Positions 7,366 through 14,881 of a stretch of 15,456 nt of DNA are shown here, in pieces. Within the stretch, counting starts at the first letter, position 1. Each line of letters starts with the position of its first letter. This stretch comes from Granulosicoccus sp964437945 (lineage in GTDB: Bacteria > Pseudomonadota > Gammaproteobacteria > Granulosicoccales > Granulosicoccaceae): assembly GCA_964437945.1 (NCBI GenBank), contig CAYTJF010000139.1, positions 1 to 15,456 of the forward strand. The letters run 5' to 3'. The notes under the pieces were generated by a model, which saw only the letters and a program-made list of their open reading frames with translations, was not told the origin of the DNA and did no database searches. The position numbers were made by a program, and so were the translations under genes.

Positions 7366-8249
7366 GTTGCAACAGCCGGTTTGATAGCGAAGTCAAGAGC
7401 GAGTCCGATGAAAATGGTCATACCCAGGTAGTGGTTGTTAAGAAATGCTTTGATGCATTGAGCCGGGTCGCGCTCTTGGGAAATCCTGTTTTGATAAACG
7501 ATAAAGCCAACGCTCGATAGTAAACATATATTAAATACAAGTCCTCTATCCGAAAGTATGCCAACAACAAATAACAGCGCAAGCACGATCAACTGAAGAC
7601 CAAACACGATTGCCAACTCTCTTTCCCCAAAAAGAATGGCGGTCGATTTCATGCCCATTTTGATATCAAATTCCCGATCAGCAATGGCATACAGGGTGTC
7701 GTAAGCAATCGCCATGATAACGGCGGCCAGAAAAATCAACCAGCCTGTCATTGGTATGGTATTGATTTGTGCTGCAAAGGCCATAGGTACTGCGAATGCG
7801 AAGGCCAGGCCAAGAAAGGCCTGGGGCCAGTAGGTAACCCGTTTTGTGAACGGATAGATGGTTGCCAGCGCCAGCGCAACGAATGACATCATGATGGTGA
7901 GCTTATTGGTGAACAAAACCAGTGCAAAGGCGGTTAACATAAGCACCGCTGCAACACCCAGAGCTTCGTTGCCTGTCAGGGCTCCTGTGGCCAGAGGTCG
8001 GGCGTTAGTTCGCTCAACGTGTGCATCAAGATGTCGATCGGCGTAATCGTTAATTGCACAACCCGCGGAGCGGGTCAATACGGTACCGAAAACGAATATA
8101 ATAAGATTGTCCAAATCAGGCACACCGCCGGCGGCGAACCATAAAGCCCACAGTGTTGGCCACAATAGTAAATATATTCCTATGGGGCGGTCGAGCCGTG
8201 TCAGCGAAACGATGTGCGGCAGTTTCTCGCGTAGCGGGTAGGCGGTCAA
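7362..8249 (-). CDS. ubiA: 4-hydroxybenzoate polyprenyltransferase
   Basis: A 295-residue integral membrane prenyltransferase that attaches the polyprenyl chain to 4-hydroxybenzoate, the first membrane step of ubiquinone synthesis. Both Mg/diphosphate-binding motifs are present: NDYADRHLD (67-75) followed by RTNARPLATG, and YDTLYAIADREFD (183-195) followed by KMGMKSTA. About eight hydrophobic helices cover the rest. The start is a TTG at 8249. No in-frame ATG occurs nearby, and starting here puts the RLDRPIG motif at the same distance from the N-terminus as in E. coli UbiA, so I accept it despite a poor ribosome binding site. It lies first in an operon with the second GTPase (4-nt overlap). 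ubiC, often next to ubiA, is absent from the window. Confidence 0.95.
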   Translation of the reverse strand: MTAYPLREKLPHIVSLTRLDRPIGIYLLLWPTLWALWFAAGGVPDLDNLIIFVFGTVLTRSAGCAINDYADRHLDAHVERTNARPLATGALTGNEALGVAAVLMLTAFALVLFTNKLTIMMSFVALALATIYPFTKRVTYWPQAFLGLAFAFAVPMAFAAQINTIPMTGWLIFLAAVIMAIAYDTLYAIADREFDIKMGMKSTAILFGERELAIVFGLQLIVLALLFVVGILSDRGLVFNICLLSSVGFIVYQNRISQERDPAQCIKAFLNNHYLGMTIFIGLALDFAIKPAVAT

Positions 8250-8280
8250 GAGGGTCTCTGTGTAAACGTCATGACCTCGG

Positions 8281-8286
8281 TATAGT
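8281..8286 (+). promoter_or_regulatory. Candidate -10 element for gorA
   Basis: TATAGT (5 of 6 to TATAAT) lies 37 nt before the gorA ATG, in the 73-nt gap between divergent ubiA and gorA. No good -35 is found at 16-18 nt spacing, so the promoter may be weak or activator-dependent. Confidence 0.3.
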
Positions 8287-8322
8287 AGCGCTTAATAAGC
8301 AATCTTAATTGGAAAATTTTAT

Positions 8323-9672
8323 ATGTCTTACGATTACGATCTCATAGCAATCGGTGGTGGTAGTGGTGGTATTTCGCTATCGAACCGCGCGGCCAGTTAT
8401 GGTGCGCGTTGCTTGGTCATTGAGAAAGGGGCGAAGATGGGTGGCACTTGCGTGAATCGCGGGTGCGTACCAAAAAAAGCCATGTGGTATGCCGCCGATA
8501 TGGCACATAGCTTGCGCGACGCGCCTGCTTACGGGTATGACATTAAAAGTGCCAGTTTCAACTGGTCTGAATTTGTTGCCAAACGCGAAAAATATATTAG
8601 TAATATCAATAATTATTACGTCAGTTCGTTTGAAAAAAACGGCGTCGATACAGCTTATGGATTAGCAAAATTAGTCGACAAGCACACCGTTGAAGTCAAT
8701 GGCAAGCGTTATAGCTCTGAACGCATAGCTTTGGCCCCCGGCGGGACCCCGACGATACCGGATATTCCGGGCAATGAGCATGCAATAACGTCGGACGGCT
8801 TTTTTGAGTTACAAAGCCTGCCCGATAGGGTATTGGTGCTGGGTGCAGGCTATATTGCGGTTGAGCTTGCTGGTATGTTGCAAGCACTGGGTTGCGATGT
8901 CACTCTTGCGGTAAGAAAAACCGGCTTTTTGCGTGAGTTCGAACCAATGTTAGCCGAGAACCTCGCTAGCGCGATGCGCGAAGACGGCGTGACTCTGATC
9001 ACCGAATTTACCGCAGCAAAGATTGAAAAGCATAACGACAAACTCAACGTAGTTGGTGAAGCGGGTCAGCAACTGGATGGGTTTGATGAAGTTATTTTCG
9101 CAATAGGTCGTACTCCGGCTACCACTGAACTGGGTTTACAAAAGGCAGGCGTTGAAGTCGATTCACGAGGCTATATTCCGGTTGACCAATTTCAGCAGAC
9201 TAATGTGCCGGGAGTATTTGCATTGGGAGATGTAACCGGTCAGGCGGAATTGACACCGGTGGCCATTGCGGCCGGTAGACGTATGGCTGATCGAATTTAT
9301 GATGATCAGCCTGATCGGCATTTGAAGTACGAAAATATTGCTACCGTCATTTTCAGCCACCCGCCGATTGGCACCATTGGTCTTACTGAATCACAGGCAC
9401 GAGATCAGTTTGGTGATGAGGTCAACACCTATGAGACCAGTTTTAATCCGATGTACATGGCCTTTACTGATCACGAAGTCAGAACCGCGATGAAGCTTGT
9501 TGTTGTTGGGGCTGATGAAAAGGTGGTTGGCTGCCACATGATTGGTTTGGCTGTGGATGAAATACTGCAAGGGTTTGCTGTAGCGATCAGTATGGGTGCC
9601 ACTAAAAAAGACTTTGACGATACGGTTGCCATCCATCCAACCAGCAGTGAAGAGTTAGTGACCATGCGCTGA
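8323..9672 (+). CDS. gorA: Glutathione-disulfide reductase
   Basis: A 449-residue cytoplasmic FAD enzyme that uses NADPH to reduce glutathione disulfide and keep the glutathione pool reduced. Features in order: FAD Rossmann motif GGGSGG (11-16); redox-active disulfide GGTCVNRGCVPKK with C43 and C48; NADPH-binding GAGYIAVELAG with nearby arginines (VRKTGFLREFE) that favour NADPH; second FAD motif FALGDVTG; interface motif HPPIGTIG; and the catalytic HPTSSEE near the C-terminus (H438, E443). The 449-residue length is normal for Gor, and the Arg/Lys pattern separates it from lipoamide dehydrogenase and mercuric reductase. The start is ATG with a modest GGA about 9 nt upstream. It is divergent from ubiA and has no operon partner. 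The nearest downstream terminator is at 9879-9910. Confidence 0.95.
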   Translation: MSYDYDLIAIGGGSGGISLSNRAASYGARCLVIEKGAKMGGTCVNRGCVPKKAMWYAADMAHSLRDAPAYGYDIKSASFNWSEFVAKREKYISNINNYYVSSFEKNGVDTAYGLAKLVDKHTVEVNGKRYSSERIALAPGGTPTIPDIPGNEHAITSDGFFELQSLPDRVLVLGAGYIAVELAGMLQALGCDVTLAVRKTGFLREFEPMLAENLASAMREDGVTLITEFTAAKIEKHNDKLNVVGEAGQQLDGFDEVIFAIGRTPATTELGLQKAGVEVDSRGYIPVDQFQQTNVPGVFALGDVTGQAELTPVAIAAGRRMADRIYDDQPDRHLKYENIATVIFSHPPIGTIGLTESQARDQFGDEVNTYETSFNPMYMAFTDHEVRTAMKLVVVGADEKVVGCHMIGLAVDEILQGFAVAISMGATKKDFDDTVAIHPTSSEELVTMR

Positions 9673-9725
9673 TCATTTTGAGTAACAGCGCCAAATGGAT
9701 TGGCATTTTGCGAACTGGCTTTCAC

Positions 9726-9754
9726 TTGACAGTTGTTGACAGCCGAACTGTGAT
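9726..9754 (+). promoter_or_regulatory. Candidate promoter for the small RNA
   Basis: A consensus TTGACA (9726-9731) is followed after 17 nt by TGTGAT (9749-9754, 4 of 6 to TATAAT). Transcription would start near 9760, just where the string of hairpins begins. A second TTGACA at 9736-9741 has no acceptable -10. Confidence 0.4.
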
Positions 9755-9759
9755 GGGAT

Positions 9760-9910
9760 TGGCATCTATAGCCAGTGATTGAACCAGCTGGGGTTCAGTA
9801 CCACTGAGTAAAGCCGTATATTCGCCCAAGCGTTTAGCCAGATTTTGTTTTTGGTGGGCGCTTACCTCTTCAATTATAGGCTGCGGGTTATACCCGCAGC
9901 CATTTTTTTA
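9760..9910 (+). ncRNA. Candidate structured small RNA (about 150 nt)
   Basis: Three hairpins can be drawn by hand. The first is CAGTG (9773-9777) with CACTG (9802-9806), enclosing TGAACC/GGTTCA (9780-9785 / 9792-9797). The second is AAGCG (9828-9832) with CGCTT (9859-9863). The third is the terminator at 9879-9910. A promoter-like TTGACA lies at the right distance upstream, and no ORF covers the segment. This is the pattern of an intergenic sRNA; no known family is recognised. The alternative is that the segment is only the structured 3' UTR of gorA, possibly processed. Confidence 0.45.
9879..9910 (+). terminator. Strong rho-independent terminator
   Basis: A perfect 9-bp GC-rich stem (ggctgcggg / cccgcagcc) with a 5-nt loop (ttata) is followed by ATTTTTTTA. 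It is textbook intrinsic termination on the plus strand. It ends the candidate small RNA and any gorA read-through, separating both from fimT. Confidence 0.92.
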
Positions 9911-10034
9911 TCCAGTTTTTGTTCGCGACACACCCTTCACAAACAATCGACTCAATCGTTTGACAAAACGGTCGATATTTCCCGGGTAACGTCCAGATTT
10001 TAGCAAGTGGCGTTTATGCAGGGGCGAAAGCGCA

Positions 10035-10586
10035 ATGCACCGTAATTTGAATAACGAACGTGGTTTTTCACTGATTGAAGTGGTGGTGGTTTTAGCCATT
10101 GCGGGCATTCTCGTGGCGGTTGGTTTGCCATCGTTCAGGGATTTTATGGCAACCAGCAGAATGGCTGAAACCAACAACTTACTGGTTCACTCCATACAGC
10201 TGGCTCGTTCTACGTCAGTGGAGCGCCTGGAGCCCACCGGCGTATGTGTCAGTGATGCACCAATGATCAATGACGCGGCTTGTACGATTGGGTCGAGCTA
10301 CAACAACGGATGGTTAGTTTACGTTGACTCTGATGGTGACGGACTACGAGGTGCTGCCGAAGACATATTAGAAAGGGTAGATGCACCGGGTCCGGCGTTT
10401 ACTTTTACTCCATCAAACGCATTCGAGAACCAGGTTTACTTTAACGATTCAGGTGTCAGTATCAACGTGGCTGGTATTCCGATTTCTGGAAGCATTGGTA
10501 TTGATTACGCTGGCGGCAAGCAGGTGAGAGAAATTACTGTCTCAGCCAATGGCCGAGTAACTACTAAGACGCCGGGCACGCCATAA
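10035..10586 (+). CDS. fimT: Type IV minor pilin, FimT/GspH family
   Basis: A 183-residue prepilin. The class III signal is short and basic, ending NERG|FSLIE: prepilin peptidase cleaves after Gly, and Glu at +5 is present. A hydrophobic helix follows (VVVVLAIAGILVAVGLPSF), then the FimT/FimU-typical RMAETNNLLVHSIQLARS segment. The globular domain has two cysteines close together (CVSDAPMINDAAC), likely a disulfide, and a DSDGDG Asp-rich loop. It is expected to be part of the minor-pilin complex that primes pilus assembly at the inner membrane. AGGGG lies 10 nt before the ATG. It is first in the operon; pilV follows after 1 nt. Equivalent proteins are called FimU in Pseudomonas. Confidence 0.88.
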   Translation: MHRNLNNERGFSLIEVVVVLAIAGILVAVGLPSFRDFMATSRMAETNNLLVHSIQLARSTSVERLEPTGVCVSDAPMINDAACTIGSSYNNGWLVYVDSDGDGLRGAAEDILERVDAPGPAFTFTPSNAFENQVYFNDSGVSINVAGIPISGSIGIDYAGGKQVREITVSANGRVTTKTPGTP

Positions 10587-10587
10587 C

Positions 10588-11163
10588 ATGATTATACGAA
10601 AAAAAGTAACTGCCGCTTCAATCCATAAATCAAAAGGTGTTGGCCTTGTCGAAGTGCTGGTTGCACTGGTTGTTGTCTCATTTGGTGTACTTGGTATGGC
10701 CAGTCTGCAACTCACCGGTATGAAGCACAGCTCTGGCGGCTTTAATCGATCAAAAGCATTGCTTTATGCGCAAAGTATGGCAACGCGCATTCGCCTTAAC
10801 CCGGTTGCTGTTAATACATTTGCATACAATGCATTTGATTCGGATAAGGAAAATTGTGCTGCATTGCCCGCACCTTATTGCCAGGCGCGGAGTGGTATAG
10901 CGGGTACACAGTCTTGTACGCCAGATGAATTAGCTACATTCGATCTGTATTCGGTATCGTGTGGCGATGGCGGGTCTGGTGGTGGCGCAGACAAAGGTGT
11001 CAGAGGTACTTTGCCCAATGGCAAACTCACAGTCGACTGTGTCGTTCAGCCCTGTACCGCGGACTCAACCTACCAGGTAATGATTACCTGGAGTGACGGT
11101 CGATCACGTACTAACAATGATGAGCTGGTAACGCGACGTGTGCAAGTAAGGTTGAAGCCATGA
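10588..11163 (+). CDS. pilV: Type IV minor pilin PilV
   Basis: A 191-residue prepilin with cleavage site SKG|VGLVE (Glu +5) and the PilV-typical VALVVVSFGVLGMASLQL helix, followed by GFNRSKALLYAQSMATRIRLNP, which matches the family's A..A..M..R.R.N pattern. The C-terminal domain has six or more cysteines, suggesting disulfides in the periplasm. In the Pseudomonas system PilV is a core minor pilin working with FimU, PilW and PilX to start pilus assembly. It starts 1 nt after the fimT stop with no evident ribosome binding site and overlaps pilW by 4 nt (ATGA), so translation is probably coupled along the operon. Confidence 0.9.
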   Translation: MIIRKKVTAASIHKSKGVGLVEVLVALVVVSFGVLGMASLQLTGMKHSSGGFNRSKALLYAQSMATRIRLNPVAVNTFAYNAFDSDKENCAALPAPYCQARSGIAGTQSCTPDELATFDLYSVSCGDGGSGGGADKGVRGTLPNGKLTVDCVVQPCTADSTYQVMITWSDGRSRTNNDELVTRRVQVRLKP

Positions 11164-11855
11164 AATTCACTACACTTCCATCACCTCGTCGTAAACAAGC
11201 TGGTTTAACGCTTGTTGAACTTTTAATTGCGCTGGTGCTTGGGTTAATTGTCATTAGTGCCGTGGTCAATACGTACGTTGGTTCGACTCGCTCGGCGCGA
11301 TTTAGTAAGGGACTGGCGTACATCCAGGAAAACGGTCGATACGGTATCACCACAATGCAGCGCGGTATTCGTCTGGCTGGCTATGCGCCAAACGGTGACC
11401 TTGAGCCGTTTGATATGAACAATAGTAGCTCGACACAGGTCGCTGTCCGGGTAACCGATTTATTTGATTGCAATGGTTTGTCTACTGTCGATAGCGAAGG
11501 TGTTGCGATAAACACCTATGCGCACAATGCTGAAGACAAGACCATAACTTGCACAGGTAGCGAAGATGGTGCCGAGGCCATGCCAGTGGTTGAAGGGGTT
11601 GACGCTATGCGCTTGTTGTGGGGCATAGATGGCGATGACGACAACGTGCCAGATAACTATGTTGTGTACACCAATGATATCGACCCGAATCTGGTTGTGG
11701 CTTTACGAGTTGCGCTTTTGGTGAATTCTGGTGAGCCTATTCGATCACGAAAAGGTGAGGAGACGCATGTACTGTTTGATCAAGAAATAATTACAAACGA
11801 CAAAATTGCGCGCAACGTGTTTAGCAGCACTGTCATGCTTCGTAACATAGATTGA
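11160..11855 (+). CDS. pilW: Type IV minor pilin PilW
   Basis: A 231-residue prepilin: cleavage site KQAG|LTLVE (Glu +5), hydrophobic helix LLIALVLGLIVISAVVNTYVGS, then the PilW hallmark IQENGRYGITTMQRGIRLAGY. It is somewhat short for PilW, and the segment between that motif and the C-terminal region appears reduced. The C-terminal part (VVALRVALLVNSGEP and FSSTVMLRN) matches the usual PilW ending. Coupled to pilV (ATGA) and to pilX (TGATG). Confidence 0.9.
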   Translation: MKFTTLPSPRRKQAGLTLVELLIALVLGLIVISAVVNTYVGSTRSARFSKGLAYIQENGRYGITTMQRGIRLAGYAPNGDLEPFDMNNSSSTQVAVRVTDLFDCNGLSTVDSEGVAINTYAHNAEDKTITCTGSEDGAEAMPVVEGVDAMRLLWGIDGDDDNVPDNYVVYTNDIDPNLVVALRVALLVNSGEPIRSRKGEETHVLFDQEIITNDKIARNVFSSTVMLRNID

Positions 11856-12427
11856 TGGGTATCCGGGTACGCCAGGACATGAGAATTCAAAACAGAAAAA
11901 AACAATCAGGTGCAGCACTTGCTATCAGTTTAATTTTGCTGGTTGCGATGACTATTCTTGGTGTAGCAACCTTGAATATGACCCGCATAGCAGAAAAAGT
12001 GTCGAGCAATGCTCAACAAAAAGCCATTGTGTTTGAATCGGCTGAATCAGTTATAAACTCGATGTCTGCAGCTGATGATTTCCAAGACAGACTTCGCGCG
12101 TCGCGAACCAGTAATTTAGAGCCTGATGCGGTTGCCCAAACCGACGAAACCACTGTCTTGAATACCGCACTTGATCAAGAGAATACCTTTGGTAAGTCGG
12201 TGGATATTACGGCGAGCGCCGAGATTCAATTTTGTGCAGAGAAGCCTAAAGACGGTACGGAGATAAATGCTGACCTGAGCGAGAATGGGTTAATTGGCGT
12301 TCAGTACGATGTTCGTGCTATGTCTGAGATCGCGAACAGCAAGGCAAAAGCCGAACATGTCCGCAGGGTTGCAATTGATGGCGTCCAGTTTTATTCAGTA
12401 GGAAAGTGTACAACACCTGGTTCATAA
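11855..12427 (+). CDS. pilX: Type IV minor pilin PilX
   Basis: A 190-residue prepilin. The cleavage region is KKQSG|AALAI followed by SLILLVAMTILGVATLNM. The Glu at +5 of other pilins is missing, as is usual for PilX/GspK-type tip subunits. The helix then gives RIAEKVSSNAQQKAIVFESAESV, a PilX-typical stretch. I start it at the ATG overlapping the pilW stop (TGATG). A TTG 3 nt earlier and an ATG at 11879 are alternatives, but the latter's AGGA is too close to it. PilX normally works with PilY1 at the pilus tip, yet no pilY1 follows. Confidence 0.85.
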   Translation: MGIRVRQDMRIQNRKKQSGAALAISLILLVAMTILGVATLNMTRIAEKVSSNAQQKAIVFESAESVINSMSAADDFQDRLRASRTSNLEPDAVAQTDETTVLNTALDQENTFGKSVDITASAEIQFCAEKPKDGTEINADLSENGLIGVQYDVRAMSEIANSKAKAEHVRRVAIDGVQFYSVGKCTTPGS

Positions 12428-12432
12428 ATCGG

Positions 12433-12468
12433 TTACACAAATTCATTACACAAATCTATTACATAAGG
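12433..12468. repeat. 13-bp tandem repeat between pilX and pilE
   Basis: Units ttacacaaattca (12433-12445) and ttacacaaatcta (12446-12458) match at 11 of 13 positions, and a partial third unit ttacataagg follows (12459-12468). They lie in the 91-nt gap just after pilX, where pilY1 would normally begin. Function unknown. Confidence 0.6.
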
Positions 12469-12518
12469 GCTGCGCAAAGCACGGCTACGGCAGTAACAAT
12501 GCACGGTGAAAATTAAAT

Positions 12519-12956
12519 ATGAAAATCAAACAATATAATCAGCGCTCGCGTGGTTTTTCATTGATCGAAGTGATGATAGTGGTGGTTATTGTAGCGTTAC
12601 TGGCAGCGATAGCCATACCCAGCTACACCAGCTACATGTTTGATTCAAGGCGAGTTGATGGCGTGTCGTTTTTAACCGAAGTGGCTGGTGAGCAGATTAG
12701 ATTTTCGTCTGAATATAATCGATTTGCTACGACGATGGCCGAGTTAGGGTATGGCGACGAGGCAATAGCCGACTCGGACGAAGGTTTCTATACGGTTGGT
12801 ATTACCACTAGCAATGCAAATCAGTCCTATGTGCTAACCGCAACACCAGTTGCTGGTGGGCCACAGGCCAACGATACCAAGTGTGGTGTGCTGACGCTGA
12901 ATTCATCAAAACAGAGAACCGTTAGTGGGACCGGAACACCGGCAGAATGCTGGTAG
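12519..12956 (+). CDS. pilE: Type IV pilin-like protein PilE
   Basis: A 145-residue prepilin: cleavage site SRG|FSLIE (Glu +5), helix VMIVVVIVALLAAIAIPSYTSYM, then the PilE-type SRRVDGVSFLTEVAGEQIRFSSEYNRF segment. Two cysteines near the C-terminus (C at KCGVL and AECW) match the terminal disulfide loop of these pilins. It is a minor-pilin PilE type rather than the major pilin PilA, judged by operon position. GGTGA lies 9 nt before the ATG. A 91-nt gap separates it from pilX, so it may have a separate promoter, though none is obvious. The stop codon is 9 nt from the stop of the convergent glycoside hydrolase, with no terminator between them. Confidence 0.9.
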   Translation: MKIKQYNQRSRGFSLIEVMIVVVIVALLAAIAIPSYTSYMFDSRRVDGVSFLTEVAGEQIRFSSEYNRFATTMAELGYGDEAIADSDEGFYTVGITTSNANQSYVLTATPVAGGPQANDTKCGVLTLNSSKQRTVSGTGTPAECW

Positions 12957-12965
12957 TTGAAAGCC

Positions 12966-14357
12966 TTACGGTGCTTTAACTGAAAATGGAATGTTTGCAG
13001 TCGCCACACCACCGCTGTCGTCGTATGCCCAGGCAAACAATCGATATTGACCGGGGAGTTCGGGTGCTTTGAACTCTACTGAGTGTTGATCACCAACAGT
13101 CTGCTTTTTCAAAAATGATACGTCGATAACCTCAGGTGGTGCTTCGTATTCTCCACCATGACTACCATTTTCAACCTCCGCCATCATTTTCCACTCAAGC
13201 GCAAGAGTATCGTCGTTCGGATCATCAGCATGCAGTTTAACCTGGGCTTTCTGATTCGGTGCCAGAACGTTGTTTGCTGTTGCAGCCTTGCCGTCTAACA
13301 ATATTGACCAGGCAGCCGGTGCCCGTGCTGATGGGTATTTGCCTGTCCATATTTTAGTTAGTTCATCAACAGCAGTAGTACGGCTACCATCTTCGGTTAA
13401 CAATCCATACCAGGTAGGTGTTCGCTCTTGCTTATGTCCCCACAAAAAAGCAAAACCACCCAGCAGTTGTCCTTGCGGTTTATCGAGCCCGGCTTGCTGC
13501 ATACGATTTACCATGCCGGCAGCTTTGTGGCCACTGGGTTCCTCTATCTCACGCCCCCATTGCGTTTTCGGCATTTCCCAATGCCCCAGCGGACCAAATT
13601 CAGTCACCATATACGGCAGCTCAATGTTTTGCTCAGACACGAAAGATTCAATAACAGGTAGCGCACCATAGGCCTGAAATGACAGAAAATCGATTGACGG
13701 CATGGCGGCAAGCAACAGTTTGACGTCGTCACTTAATGTCGGTGTAAATGCTAATGCCACGGTGGCCGGATGCTTCGGGTCGTGAAGGTGAATGTATTCC
13801 AGCACATTGTTTATTGCTTCGTAGACTTTTGGATTGGGCTGCACAACACCGCCATCAGCGCCAATCATCAAATTCGGTTCATTGGAAATTATCCATCCCA
13901 ACACACTTGAATGGCATTTGTATTTCTCAATGATGCGTTCAATTTGCGTCTGCTGCTGCGCTACAGCTTCGATGTTGTCGTAATCAAAACCTTGCAGTTC
14001 CCTGCTCATGTCTAAACCGACAAGTACTTTCAACCCAAATCGCTCAGCCGCAGCTAGCTGGGTATCCAACGCCTGTGTGCCCCAGGTTCTAAAAGCATTA
14101 CCGCCAGCATCGCTAAGACTGCGAACGCCCGCTGCGTCTGTGTAGCCCATGCCTGCACCGTGCACAGTGAATGGTTCCCCGTTTACCTGCAACGACCAAT
14201 GGTTATCTACGTTACGTATTTCGACAGTTGAACCGCATGAATTGCTCGACTCGACTTCGGTGTTTGCGGCTGTCGCGGATGTAGCTACCATCAGGGATAT
14301 TGAAAATAGTACGACTGTCCCAATCCACACCTGAACCTGATTTATTAAAATTAGCAT
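12966..14357 (-). CDS. Secreted clan-A glycoside hydrolase (GH2/GH5-like TIM barrel)
   Basis: A 463-residue exported protein. Residues 1-31 form a signal peptide ending ATSATAA. The barrel (about 50-340) shows WIISNEPN with E160 as the likely acid/base and VTEFGP with E253 as the likely nucleophile, about 93 residues apart, the clan GH-A pattern. FLSFQAYG (Y230) and GGFAFLWGH (W306) are probable substrate-site residues. A C-terminal beta-sandwich-like domain (about 345-463) carries DPNDDTLALEW, reminiscent of Ig/cadherin-like modules. The likely role is cutting or remodelling a beta-linked polysaccharide in the periplasm or outside; the substrate cannot be told from sequence. The ATG overlaps the stop of the upstream gene by one base (TAATG), so translation is probably coupled. 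No better start with a ribosome binding site was found. Confidence 0.8.
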   Translation of the reverse strand: MLILINQVQVWIGTVVLFSISLMVATSATAANTEVESSNSCGSTVEIRNVDNHWSLQVNGEPFTVHGAGMGYTDAAGVRSLSDAGGNAFRTWGTQALDTQLAAAERFGLKVLVGLDMSRELQGFDYDNIEAVAQQQTQIERIIEKYKCHSSVLGWIISNEPNLMIGADGGVVQPNPKVYEAINNVLEYIHLHDPKHPATVALAFTPTLSDDVKLLLAAMPSIDFLSFQAYGALPVIESFVSEQNIELPYMVTEFGPLGHWEMPKTQWGREIEEPSGHKAAGMVNRMQQAGLDKPQGQLLGGFAFLWGHKQERTPTWYGLLTEDGSRTTAVDELTKIWTGKYPSARAPAAWSILLDGKAATANNVLAPNQKAQVKLHADDPNDDTLALEWKMMAEVENGSHGGEYEAPPEVIDVSFLKKQTVGDQHSVEFKAPELPGQYRLFAWAYDDSGGVATANIPFSVKAP

Positions 14358-14860
14358 TACTTAAAGCTAGCTTCGTGGACACAACGGAGCCCGTTTTCAG
14401 TGTAGATACCTACGTGTATGAATACCTCGTGTTGTTCGAATACGCCTCGCCACACATGTCGGATAGCCTCGGGGAATTTCTTCTCCGCAGGTTCGTAGAA
14501 TGGTACGCCATCGATAGAGCCTAAATATTCTCGATTAATATAGGGCCCCAGATCTTCATTTAAATCAGCGTGATGTCTTAAAAACTCCTTTTCCGTATAC
14601 TCTTCTAAATCTTCTTTATTCATACGTTTAGTCATTTTCGCGTAGTTCAACTCCGAATGTGCTTCGAGCATTTCATCCAGATACTGTTCAGCCATCTGTT
14701 GTTGTTTACTGATATCTGCGGTGTGCGTATTCCAGTCTGGATAGCCTTCAAGCTTCGAAATCACTTCAAGGGATTCTGAGTGCTTCAGTTGGATGCCCAG
14801 GGTATCCAGCAGATCGCGTAAATGAACCGCGCTTGTCTTTATTTCGTCTTTGGATTTCAT
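14357..14860 (-). CDS. Unknown protein with Glyoxalase_8-like N-terminus, paralogue A
   Basis: A 167-residue cytoplasmic protein (no signal or membrane segment). The N-terminal 50 residues, especially LRDLLDTLGIQLKHSESLEV...GYPDWNT, resemble the small motif annotated as Glyoxalase_8 in 'glyoxalase superfamily' proteins (pattern AKxLRxxLxxxGxxLxHSxxLExxAxxxGYxDWNT). The rest has two helices and a strand-rich part (LGSIDGVPFY, HVWRGVFE, FIHVGIYTENG) that could be an NTF2-like fold; that is inference. I chose the ATG at 14860 over a TTG 9 nt upstream because AAAGG precedes it and the leader matches that of paralogue B. It is about 51% identical to B by hand count, 21 nt downstream of it, and coupled to the glycoside hydrolase. 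Function unknown. Confidence 0.7.
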   Translation of the reverse strand: MKSKDEIKTSAVHLRDLLDTLGIQLKHSESLEVISKLEGYPDWNTHTADISKQQQMAEQYLDEMLEAHSELNYAKMTKRMNKEDLEEYTEKEFLRHHADLNEDLGPYINREYLGSIDGVPFYEPAEKKFPEAIRHVWRGVFEQHEVFIHVGIYTENGLRCVHEASFK

Positions 14861-14881
14861 TGGTTTCAACCTTTGTTTTAA

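Larger units (their letters stand above)
9673..10034. other. Non-coding region between gorA and fimT
   Basis: 362 bases without a credible coding frame. The left part carries two copies of GGATTGGCAT (9697-9706 and 9756-9765) and two TTGACA hexamers. The middle holds a candidate small RNA ending in a strong terminator. The right part (9911-10034) should contain the fimT promoter: TTGACA occurs at 9960-9965 inside a small inverted repeat (CGTTT/AAACG), but no convincing -10 follows at a usable distance. Confidence 0.6.

Noticed and set aside
9908..10177. 89-residue minus-strand ORF over the fimT start
   Set aside because: It runs antisense through the conserved pilin signal region of fimT and has no recognisable domain or ribosome binding site.
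12489..12502. Sigma-54-like GG-N10-GC before pilE
   Set aside because: Spacing fits, but the start site would fall about 5 nt before the ATG and after the ribosome binding site, and flanking consensus bases are poor.
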